DNA of 64,000 nt. Origin: Mycolicibacterium septicum DSM 44393 (GTDB lineage Bacteria > Actinomycetota > Actinomycetes > Mycobacteriales > Mycobacteriaceae). Below are positions 41,117 to 49,500 of this stretch, piece after piece. The stretch covers positions 2,718,857 to 2,782,856 of the forward strand of contig NZ_HG322951.1 in assembly GCF_000455325.1 (NCBI RefSeq), given 5' to 3'. The notes beneath the pieces are model-generated. The model ran no database searches and was not told where the DNA came from. It saw only the letters and a program-made list of their open reading frames with translations. Position 1 is the first letter of the stretch; the number at the start of each line of letters is the position of its first letter. The translations under genes and the position numbers were made by a program.

Positions 41117-41569
41117 ATGAGTCATCTCGTCTACTTCTCCAGTGTCTCGGAGAACACCCATCGCTTCGTCGAGAAGCTGAAGTGGCCCGAAGACCGAGTC
41201 ACCCGGATCCCGCTGCACGGCCGCATCGAGGTGAACGAGCCCTACGTTCTGATCCTCCCGACCTACGGCGGCGGCCGTTCGACCCCCGACATCAACGACG
41301 GTGGCTATGTGCCCAAGCAGGTCATCGCGTTTCTGAACAATGAACACAATCGGTCGTTGATCCGCGGCGTCATCGCCGCGGGCAACAACAACTTCGGTGC
41401 GGAATTCGCCTACGCGGGCGATGTAATTTCGCGCAAGTGCGGCGTGCCGTACCTATATCGCTTCGAGCTCATGGGAACTCCGGACGACGTAGAAGCCGTT
41501 CGCACGGGGTTGAAAGACTTTTGGAAGGACCAGACGTGCCACCAACCGTCACAGCTGCAGAGCCTGTAA
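41117..41569 (+). CDS. nrdI: NrdI flavodoxin
   Basis: 150 residues. [18 protein letters not shown] is the FMN phosphate loop, and [28 protein letters not shown] with [19 protein letters not shown] forms the NrdI flavin environment. It generates the oxidant for assembling the Mn cofactor of NrdF. Ribosome-binding sequence GGGGGAGGAC precedes it. It overlaps the nrdE start by 34 bases. Confidence 0.96.
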   Translation: MSHLVYFSSVSENTHRFVEKLKWPEDRVTRIPLHGRIEVNEPYVLILPTYGGGRSTPDINDGGYVPKQVIAFLNNEHNRSLIRGVIAAGNNNFGAEFAYAGDVISRKCGVPYLYRFELMGTPDDVEAVRTGLKDFWKDQTCHQPSQLQSL

Positions 41570-43704
41570 CCACCGCCGCGCACGCGCTTCCCGGCGAGAC
41601 GGATTACCACGCTCTCAACGCGATGCTGAATCTGTACGACGCTGACGGCAAGATTCAGTTCGACAAGGATGTGCAGGCCGCGCGGGAGTACTTCCTGCAG
41701 CACGTCAACCAGAACACGGTGTTCTTCCACAGCCAGGACGAGAAGCTCGACTACCTGATCGAGAAGGAGTACTACGAGCGCGAGGTGCTCGACCAGTACA
41801 GCCGCAATTTCGTCAAGAGCCTGCTGGATCGGGCCTACGCCAAGAAGTTCCGGTTCCCGACGTTCCTCGGCGCGTTCAAGTACTACACCTCCTACACCCT
41901 CAAGACCTTCGACGGAAAGCGCTACCTGGAGCGTTTCGAAGATCGCGTGGTGATGGTCGCGTTGACCCTGGCCGCCGGTGACACCGTGCTGGCCGAGAAG
42001 CTCGTCGACGAGATCATCGACGGCCGCTTCCAGCCGGCCACTCCCACGTTCCTCAACTCGGGCAAGAAGCAGCGCGGCGAGCCGGTGTCCTGCTTCCTGC
42101 TGCGCATCGAGGACAACATGGAGTCCATCGGGCGCTCGATCAACTCGGCCCTGCAGCTGTCCAAGCGCGGCGGCGGAGTTGCCTTGCTGCTGACCAATAT
42201 TCGTGAGCACGGCGCGCCGATCAAGAACATCGAGAACCAGAGCTCGGGCGTCATCCCGATCATGAAGCTGCTAGAGGATTCGTTCTCCTACGCCAACCAG
42301 CTCGGTGCCCGCCAGGGTGCCGGCGCGGTGTACCTGCACGCGCATCACCCCGACATCTACCGGTTCCTCGACACCAAGCGCGAGAACGCCGACGAGAAGA
42401 TCCGGATCAAGACGCTCAGCCTCGGCGTGGTGATCCCGGACATCACCTTCGAGCTGGCGAAGAAGAACGAGGACATGTACCTCTTCTCGCCGTACGACGT
42501 CGAGAAGGTCTACGGCGTGCCGTTCGCCGACATCTCGGTGACCGAGAAGTACCACGAGATGGTCAACGACGGCCGGATCCGCAAGACCAAGATCAAGGCG
42601 CGCGAGTTCTTCCAGACGCTGGCCGAGCTGCAGTTCGAGTCGGGCTACCCGTACATCATGTACGAGGACACGGTGAACCGGGCCAACCCGATCGCCGGCA
42701 AGATCACCCACTCCAACCTGTGCTCGGAGATCCTGCAGGTCTCTACGCCGTCGCTGTTCAACGAGGACCTGTCCTACGCCAAGGTGGGCAAGGACATCTC
42801 GTGCAACCTCGGTTCGCTGAACATCGCCAAGGCGATGGACTCGCCGGATTTCGCACAGACCATCGAGACGTCGATCCGGGCGCTGACCGCGGTGAGCGAT
42901 CAGACCCACATCTGGTCGGTGCCGTCCATCGAGCAGGGCAACAACAGCTCGCACGCGATCGGCCTGGGGCAGATGAACCTGCACGGGTATCTGGCCCGTG
43001 AGCGGATCCACTACGGCTCCGAAGAGGGCATCGACTTCACCAACATCTACTTCTACACCGTGCTGTTCCACGCGCTGCGGGCATCGAATCTCATTGCGAT
43101 CGAACGTGGTACGCGCTTCGGCGGGTTCGAGGACTCGAAGTACGCGTCGGGTGAGTTCTTCGACAAGTACACCGAGCAGGTGTGGGAGCCGGCCACCGAC
43201 AAGGTCCGGCAGATCTTCGCCGATGCGGACATCCACATCCCGACGCAGGACGACTGGAAGCAGTTGAAAGAGTCGGTGCAGAAGCACGGCATCTACAACC
43301 AGAACCTGCAGGCCGTCCCGCCGACCGGGTCGATCTCCTACATCAACCACTCGACGTCCTCGATCCACCCGGTGGCATCGAAGATCGAGATCCGCAAGGA
43401 AGGCAAGATCGGTCGGGTTTACTACCCGGCGCCGTATCTGACCAACGACAACCTGGACTACTACCAGGACGCGTATGAGATCGGCTACGAGAAGATCATC
43501 GACACCTACGCCGCGGCCACCCAGCATGTGGATCAAGGTCTTTCGCTGACCCTGTTCTTCAAGGACACCGCCGACACCCGTGAGGTCAACAAGGCGCAGA
43601 TCTACGCCTGGCGCAAGGGCATCAAGACGCTGTACTACATCCGGTTGCGGCAGATGGCACTGCAAGGCACTGAGGTGGAAAACTGCGTCAGCTGCATGTT
43701 GTGA
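41536..43704 (+). CDS. nrdE: Class Ib ribonucleoside-diphosphate reductase, alpha subunit
   Basis: 722 residues from a GTG at 41536 with GGAAGG upstream; a shorter start at [14 protein letters not shown], as in the M. tuberculosis entry, is possible. Active-site Cys in GEPVSCFLL, the [23 protein letters not shown] region, the finger loop with [26 protein letters not shown], and the C-terminal redox tail CVSCML. It reduces NDPs to dNDPs with NrdF. nrdF is not in the window. After the stop, synteny with the M. tuberculosis nrd region ends. Confidence 0.96.
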   Translation: MPPTVTAAEPVTTAAHALPGETDYHALNAMLNLYDADGKIQFDKDVQAAREYFLQHVNQNTVFFHSQDEKLDYLIEKEYYEREVLDQYSRNFVKSLLDRAYAKKFRFPTFLGAFKYYTSYTLKTFDGKRYLERFEDRVVMVALTLAAGDTVLAEKLVDEIIDGRFQPATPTFLNSGKKQRGEPVSCFLLRIEDNMESIGRSINSALQLSKRGGGVALLLTNIREHGAPIKNIENQSSGVIPIMKLLEDSFSYANQLGARQGAGAVYLHAHHPDIYRFLDTKRENADEKIRIKTLSLGVVIPDITFELAKKNEDMYLFSPYDVEKVYGVPFADISVTEKYHEMVNDGRIRKTKIKAREFFQTLAELQFESGYPYIMYEDTVNRANPIAGKITHSNLCSEILQVSTPSLFNEDLSYAKVGKDISCNLGSLNIAKAMDSPDFAQTIETSIRALTAVSDQTHIWSVPSIEQGNNSSHAIGLGQMNLHGYLARERIHYGSEEGIDFTNIYFYTVLFHALRASNLIAIERGTRFGGFEDSKYASGEFFDKYTEQVWEPATDKVRQIFADADIHIPTQDDWKQLKESVQKHGIYNQNLQAVPPTGSISYINHSTSSIHPVASKIEIRKEGKIGRVYYPAPYLTNDNLDYYQDAYEIGYEKIIDTYAAATQHVDQGLSLTLFFKDTADTREVNKAQIYAWRKGIKTLYYIRLRQMALQGTEVENCVSCML

Positions 43705-43724
43705 CGCTGTAAGCACGCACGTTC

Positions 43725-43777
43725 AATGGCCAGTTATTGCACGCAGATTGCGAAAAAGCGTGTGATAACTGGCCATT
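43725..43777. repeat. Dispersed palindromic element, copy 2
   Basis: Arms 43725-43744 (AATGGCCAGTTATTGCACGC) and 43758-43777 are complementary at 18 of 20 positions around a 13-base loop. Same element as 33587-33635. It lies 20 bases after nrdE, where synteny with other mycobacteria breaks. Confidence 0.72.
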
Positions 43778-43831
43778 CGACATTCGGCAGACTGTGTGGA
43801 GGGCACTGAGCGACTCTGAGGGGGTACGACG

Positions 43832-43987
43832 ATGGCCGCACTGGTAGGACAGCTGCTCTTCTTCGCGATGGTCGCGGCGCTGATCGGCGGTGTGATCTGG
43901 GCGGTGTTCGTGATGCGCGAGCCGCGCTCGCCGCTTGAGGACGACGACGATGGCGACGACGACGATGGCGATGATGGTCAGTGGTGA
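43832..43987 (+). CDS. Small membrane protein with acidic tail
   Basis: 51 residues, ATG preceded by GAGGGGG. Residues 3-27 (ALVGQLLFFAMVAALIGGVIWAVFV) form one transmembrane helix, followed by MREPRSPLE and a tail of Asp/Gly repeats (DDDDGDDDDGDDGQW). Possible roles include metal or cation binding at the membrane surface, but the family is not recognised. The acidic run is encoded by GAC/GAT/GGC repeats. Confidence 0.6.
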   Translation: MAALVGQLLFFAMVAALIGGVIWAVFVMREPRSPLEDDDDGDDDDGDDGQW

Positions 43988-44099
43988 CCCGATTCCTCGC
44001 GGCGCACGCAGCACGTAGGGACGGCCACTCTGCGGCAGGTACTGGAACGGCAGTGCCGCTGGCAAACATGGAGTTTCGCTCGGCAGCTATTATCGCGCG

Positions 44100-44657
44100 G
44101 TGACCGATAACGGCGTTCCTCCTCAGTACTCGCATGACCCGCAGAACCCCTACGCGGCGCAGAACCCGTACGGTGCGCCCAACCCCTACGGGGCGCAGAA
44201 CCCCTACGCGACACCGAACCCCTACGGGGCGCCGGCACCGGGCCCGGTGGCCTTCGAGGTGCCCGAGAAGTGGCGCAGCCGTTTCGACTTCTTCTCCCGC
44301 TACGGCCAGCCCGCGTCCTCGCCCGAGGCGACGGCCGCGTTCAAGCAGCTCTCGTTCGGACAGCGGATGCGGCTCGGAGCGAACGGTCCGGCGTTCTTCT
44401 TCGGCCCCATCTACTTTGCGATCAAGGGGCCTTGGCGCAAGGGCCTCAGCCTCTTCGGCATTTCGTTCGTCGTGAGTTTCATCATCGCGATCATCGAGTT
44501 CGCCTTTAACTTCACCTTCCCGCCGGCTGCCTACGGCGCCGCGATCGGCGCGCTCTACTCCAGCACCGCGAACTGGGCCTATTTCCTCCACGTCACCCGC
44601 GGCAGTACCAGTTGGAACCCGTACGAGGGCGTGCCGCTCTTCCGTCGGAAGAGCTGA
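44100..44657 (+). CDS. DUF2628 membrane protein with NPYGA repeats
   Basis: 185 residues, GTG start at 44100. The first 45 residues are five to six copies of a five- to six-residue Pro/Tyr repeat (NPYGA, NPYGAQ, NPYAT). Then comes a DUF2628-type region (FGQRMRLGANGPAFFFGPIYFAIKGPWRKGL) and two transmembrane stretches (about 120-143 and 147-170). A TATTAT at 44088-44093 sits seven bases before the GTG, suggesting a leaderless transcript. Pro/Tyr-rich heads of this kind are cytosolic interaction tails in mycobacterial membrane proteins. Function unknown. Confidence 0.8.
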   Translation: MTDNGVPPQYSHDPQNPYAAQNPYGAPNPYGAQNPYATPNPYGAPAPGPVAFEVPEKWRSRFDFFSRYGQPASSPEATAAFKQLSFGQRMRLGANGPAFFFGPIYFAIKGPWRKGLSLFGISFVVSFIIAIIEFAFNFTFPPAAYGAAIGALYSSTANWAYFLHVTRGSTSWNPYEGVPLFRRKS

Positions 44658-44710
44658 GGTTCTGAAACTCGGCCGAGCGGCAGCAGCTCGGAGGGGAAGA
44701 AGGTGATCCG

Positions 44711-44875
44711 ATGTCGACAACCGTTGAGGCAATCCTTGTCACCGCTCTGGTTTTCGGGATCGTTGTCGCGATTTTCGGCCTGATTTATGTGTGGGAGAAG
44801 TGGGGCAAAGGGACGCGACTGGAGCAGCGCATCGATCGCTTCTTTGATCGCGTCAGCGACATCTTCGACCGCTAG
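44711..44875 (+). CDS. Small single-span membrane protein
   Basis: 54 residues, ATG with GAAGG upstream. MSTTVEAILVTALVFGIVVA leads a transmembrane helix (about 7-28, through IFGLIYVWEKW), followed by a charged amphipathic tail (LEQRIDRFFDRVSDIFDR). No family recognised. It lies 53 bases after the DUF2628 gene on the same strand and is probably in the same operon. Confidence 0.6.
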   Translation: MSTTVEAILVTALVFGIVVAIFGLIYVWEKWGKGTRLEQRIDRFFDRVSDIFDR

Positions 44876-44890
44876 TGGTCGTTTTCGGAA

Positions 44891-45277
44891 TCAGCTCTTG
44901 CGGGCCTGCCCCGCACGCTGCGCCTTCAGGCGTCGCTGTTCGGCCAGCACGTTCTGATAGCTCTCGCGCTCGGCGACCAGCCATTCCGGCTTCGCCTCGA
45001 GCAGCTGATCGATCTGCTCGGTGGTGAGGGCATCCCCGACGGCGCCTCGCGCGAGGCCGGCGATCGAGATGCCCAGCTTGGCCGCCACGAGGTTCTTCGG
45101 ATGCGGCCCGTCCTTGCGCAGATCCTTGAGCCACTGCGGCGGGTCCGCCTGCAGGGCGGCGAGCTCGGCGCGGGTGATCGCGTTCTCCTGGAACTCGGCA
45201 GGCGTCGCGGGCAAATACACGTCCAGCTTCTTCGCCGCTGTGGCGGGTTTCATGGACTGCGCGTTTGGCCTGCTCAT
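44891..45277 (-). CDS. DUF5997-family protein
   Basis: 128 residues from the ATG at 45277. KPATAAKKLDVYLPATPAEFQENAITRAELAAL, PPQWLKDLRKDGPHPKNLVAAKLGISIAGLARGAV and TEQIDQLLEAKPEWLVAERE are the conserved segments of this actinobacterial family of unknown function. It is divergent from the LysR effector-domain gene at 45306, with only 28 bases between the starts; this pairing recurs in actinobacteria as far as I recall. Confidence 0.78.
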   Translation of the reverse strand: MSRPNAQSMKPATAAKKLDVYLPATPAEFQENAITRAELAALQADPPQWLKDLRKDGPHPKNLVAAKLGISIAGLARGAVGDALTTEQIDQLLEAKPEWLVAERESYQNVLAEQRRLKAQRAGQARKS

Positions 45278-45305
45278 GGATTCAGCGTATCGGTAACCTG
45301 ATGCG

Positions 45306-46019
45306 GTGACCCCGCAGTCCCTCACCCTCGGGTATGTCCCCGGCGGGACGCCCGCGAAGTGGGCTCGGATCTGGGCGGAGCGGCACCCTGGCGTGCCGCT
45401 GCAGTTGTGCGCCGTCGACGCGGCCGAGGCGGCCGACGCGGTACGCGCCGGCGCCGTCGATGTGGCGTTGCTTCGGCCGTCCGCCGACATGTCTGGGCTG
45501 GCCCTCATCCCTCTCTACGAGGAGACAACGGTGGCGGTGATCCCGACCGATCACCTACTCAGCGCCGCCGACGAGATCACCGCCGCAGACCTTGACGGTG
45601 AGCCGACGCTGCTCCCACTCGACGATGCGGTTGCCTGGGCGGGCGCTCCCGGTACCGCGGTCGATCACCGGCCGGAGACCACCAAGGATGCAATAGAACT
45701 CGTGGCGGCGGGGATGGGCGCTCTCATCGTTCCGCAGTCACTGGCGCGGCTGTATCACCGCAAGGACCTCACTTACCGGCCGATCGCCGATGCACCCACC
45801 TGCCCGGTGGCACTCGCTTTCCCAGAAGGTCCGCAGCCGGAACTGGTCGAGGAGTTCATCGGGATTGTGCGGGGCCGCAAACCCGGCTCTTCGCGGGGGC
45901 ATGCCCAGCCGGCACCGAAACGCACCGCACGGGAGAAGACTCTCGCGAAACAGGCCGCCCGTGCCGCCGCGGGCAAGGTCGCCCGCAAACCGGGCCCGAC
46001 CAAACGCGGTCGACGCTGA
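45306..46019 (+). CDS. LysR substrate-binding-domain protein lacking an HTH
   Basis: 237 residues, GTG start at 45306. LTLGYVPGGTPAKWARIWAERHPGVPLQL starts directly at the effector-binding domain; VDVALLRPSADMSGLALIPLYEE and VAAGMGALIVPQSLARLYH belong to its two lobes. There is no N-terminal winged helix. The C-terminal 40 residues are strongly basic (KRTAREKTLAKQAARAAAGK, KPGPTKRGRR) and could bind nucleic acid. It may be a ligand-binding partner of the DUF5997 protein. Role unknown. Confidence 0.8.
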   Translation: MTPQSLTLGYVPGGTPAKWARIWAERHPGVPLQLCAVDAAEAADAVRAGAVDVALLRPSADMSGLALIPLYEETTVAVIPTDHLLSAADEITAADLDGEPTLLPLDDAVAWAGAPGTAVDHRPETTKDAIELVAAGMGALIVPQSLARLYHRKDLTYRPIADAPTCPVALAFPEGPQPELVEEFIGIVRGRKPGSSRGHAQPAPKRTAREKTLAKQAARAAAGKVARKPGPTKRGRR

Positions 46020-46582
46020 CGGACCGGGGCAAAGCCGCGTGAGCAGACCGGCGGAGAGCTGGCAAAGCCGTTGCGCCCGTCGGAGGCACGGATCGAGAAT
46101 CTGTGGAGAGCAAGAATCCTGAGGTTTGCCAAATATGCGACAGTTCGTTTGTGTGGAGATTTTCGCGCCATTCGAATAGCCGACTCAGGGTGCGGATTCG
46201 AGGGCTACGAACCATTCTTCACATTGCTAACGACTGGGGATTACTTTCTCAATTCGGCATGCAAAAGCGTTAGCGGTCAGGGCTTTTTGTTCAGCGGCCA
46301 CGCCTCGCGACAGGTCGATCGAAACTTGCTCTGACTGGCTGTTGCTTCCCCATCAAGGTTCATTGCGGGCCACCTGTCGAGGTTCGTCATGTTTGCCAAA
46401 ATGGATGTGGCAATTGAACTGTCAGGGCGCTCATATTTGCTTATGAATTGGCAAGTGTGAGTTTTCGCGAACGATGGATAGGGCACTAACTTCCACATTA
46501 TTCTCTGCTGGGTACGGGAGGTCGTCGGCGCCAGTTGTGACGGGTTTGGAGACCGTAGCCGTCGATTCTCGGGGGAGGAATC
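46020..46582. other. AT-richer non-coding stretch upstream of the NRPS
   Basis: 563 bases without a convincing gene. By eye G+C falls to about 45-52 percent over 46140-46500, clearly below the surrounding DNA. Short frames here (46071-46334 plus, 46277-46498 minus) have no ribosome-binding site or family signature. TTGCCA/TGGCAA half-sites occur near 46391-46413. Probably the NRPS promoter and a target for AT-binding silencing proteins of the Lsr2 type (inference). Confidence 0.55.
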
Positions 46583-49500
46583 ATGAGTGGAGACCCGTCG
46601 CTGCGATTACTGTCGATCGACCTGCTCGACGACGACGAGCACGACAGTCTGGATGTCTGGGGCAACCGTGCTGCCCTGACCCAGCCGGCGGGCGCGCCCG
46701 CATCAATTCCGGAGTTGTTCTCGGCTCAAGTGACCCGTACCCCGGGTGCGACGGCACTGGTATGCGGGGAACGGTCGTGGACGTACCTCGAGCTGGACCG
46801 GGCCGCGAACCTGCTGGCGCACGTGCTGGCCTGCCGCGGAGCGGGCCCGGGCGAGACTGTCGCGCTGCTGTTCACCCGTTCCGCCGAAGCGATCATCGCG
46901 ATACTGGCCGTGCTCAAATCCGGGGCGGCCTATCTGCCGATCGATCCGGCGCATCCGGACGCGCGGATAGCTTTCATGATCGCCGATGCGGCGCCTGTCG
47001 CCGCACTCACGACAACCGATCTGCGCCCGCGGACGGCCGAATTCGGCATCCCGGTAATCGAAGTCGATGGCCCCGCCCAGGACGGGCCGGCCGACAGCCG
47101 ATTGTCCGATCCGGCCCCCGAGGATCTGGCGTACCTGATCTACACGTCGGGAACGACCGGTGTGCCCAAAGCCGTTGCCGTGACGCATCACAATGTCACC
47201 CAACTGCTCCAGTCGTTACCTGCCGTCTTGCCGTCGGTGCCGGAACAGGTCTGGTCACAATGGCATTCGCTGGTCTTCGATGTGTCGGTGTGGGAGATCT
47301 GGGGTGCTCTGCTACACGGCGGTCGGCTGGTGGTGGTGCCCGAGTCGGTGGCAAGCTCGCCGGCGGACCTGCACGATCTGCTGGTCTCCGAGAAGGTGAC
47401 GGTGTTGTGCCAAACTCCTTCCGCAGCAGGCATGTTGGCCCCGGACGGCCTGGACTCGACGACGCTGGTGGTGGCCGGCGAGGCCTGCCCGGCTGATCTG
47501 GTCAGGCACTGGGCGCCTGGGCGCGTGATGATCAACGCCTACGGGCCGACAGAGACCACGATCTACGCGGCGGTCAGCGCGCCGCTTTCGGGACATGTCA
47601 GCGTGGTGCCGATCGGCCATCCGGTGCCGCGGGGCGCAGCGTTCGTGCTCGACGAATTCCTGCGGCAGACGCCCGAGGGCGCGACGGGCGAGCTGTATGT
47701 GGCGGGGGCGGGGCTGGCGGTCGGATACATGCGGCGGAGCGGCCTGACCGCATCACGCTTTGTGGCCTGCCCGTTCGGTGCGCCGGGACAACGGATGTAT
47801 CGCACCGGAGACCTGGCGCGATGGGACGGCAGCGGGCAGCTGGAGTATCTGGGGCGTTCCGACGAGCAGGTCAAGATTCGTGGCTACCGCATCGAACTGG
47901 GCGAGATCCAGGCCGTCCTGGCGGAGTCGGACGGCGTCCACCAGGCCGTGGTGGTCGCCCGGGAAGACCGTCCCGGCGACAAGCGTCTGGTCGGTTACAT
48001 CACCGGCACAGCCGATCCGGCCGGGATTCGCACCGCACTGGCCAACCGATTGCCGGCGTACATGGTCCCGGCCGCTGTGGTGGCGCTGGAATCGCTGCCC
48101 CTGACAATCAACGGAAAGCTCGACCGGCGCGCCCTGCCGGCTCCGGAATACCGCAGCGGCGCAGATGAATTCCGGGCTCCGAGCACTGAGGTCGAGAGGA
48201 TTCTGGCCGAGATCTATGCCCAGGTGCTGGGCCAGGAGCAGGTCGGCGTCGACGACTCGTTCTTCGCCCTGGGTGGGGACAGCATCCTGTCGATGCAGGT
48301 GGTGGCGCTGGCGCGGGTGCATGGCCTGCAGTTCCGGCCGCGTGATGTGTTCGTCGAGCAGACGGTGGCTCGGCTGGCGGCGGTGTGCCGCGCGGTCGGT
48401 GTCGATGACGCCGTCGACGAAGGCCTCGGCCCGGTGGCTCCGACCCCGATCATGCGGTGGCTGCAAACCGTCAAAGGCCCTGTCGGACAGTTCAATCAGA
48501 CAGTGGTACTGCAGGCGCCCGGGGAAGCGGCCGAGGCCGATCTGATCGCTGTGCTCCAGGCCCTGCTGGACCGCCATGCGATGCTGCGGCTGCGGATTCG
48601 GGTGGAAGGAGATGGCTGGGCGCTGAGCGTGCCCGATACGGGTTCGGTGGATGCCGGTGACTGCCTGCGATCCGTCGAGACGCTGTCGGACGAGGCGCTG
48701 GCGACGGCACGGAACCGGCTTGACCTGTCCGCGGGCCGAACGCTCTCGGCGTTGTGGACGCCGGCTACCGGGCAGCTGGCACTGCTCATCCATCATCTTG
48801 CTGTCGATGGGGTGTCATGGCGGATCCTCTTGGAAGACTTCAATATCGCCTGGTCTCAATTGCGGCGTGGTGAGCCGGTGCAGTTGCCGACCGGTGGAAC
48901 GTCATTCTCCCGGTGGTCAGCGGTACTGAACGACTACGCCGTTAGCCCCGAGGTGGCCGAGCTGGCAGACGCCTGGCGGCGGGTGATGTCGAGCCCGCCC
49001 GCCCTACCCGAAATCGACCCCGCCCGTGACACCTACGCCAACGCCGGGCACCTGTCGGTTTCGCTGGACGCCGAGACCACCGGCCAGTTGCTCGGCGCGG
49101 TGCCCGCTGCGTTTCGCGCTGGGGTACAGGACATCTTGTTGATCGCATTCGGATTGGCATGGAACGAATTCCTGGGATCCGGCGCGGCACCTGTCGGTAT
49201 CGATGTGGAAGGCCACGGCCGGTACGAAGAACTGGCCTCCGATATCGATCTGTCGCGCACCGTGGGCTGGTTCACCACCAGGTATCCGGTCTCGTTGTCG
49301 ACGGAGAGTTCGAGTTGGGAGCAGGTCGTTTCCGGTGCAGCCGCTGTCGGCTCGATCGTCAAAGCCGCCAAGGAGCAGTTGCGCGCCATGCCGGACGGCC
49401 TCACCTACGGACTGCTGCGACATCTGAACCCTGAGGTGGATCTGGATGGTTCGGAGCCGACCATCGGGTTCAACTACCTGGGGCGCGTCGGTGCCGGTGG

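Noticed and set aside
42271..43716. Minus-strand open frame of 481 codons opposite nrdE
   Set aside because: nrdE is unambiguous; the antisense frame is rich in Val, Asp and Arg, as expected for a shadow.
44118..44240. Repeated DNA units that could suggest a short CRISPR-like array
   Set aside because: The repeat encodes the NPYGA protein repeats in frame within the DUF2628 gene, with no spacers.
46071..46334. Possible 87-residue gene upstream of the NRPS
   Set aside because: No ribosome-binding site and no family pattern; lies in the AT-rich non-coding stretch. The minus frame 46277-46498 was rejected for the same reasons.
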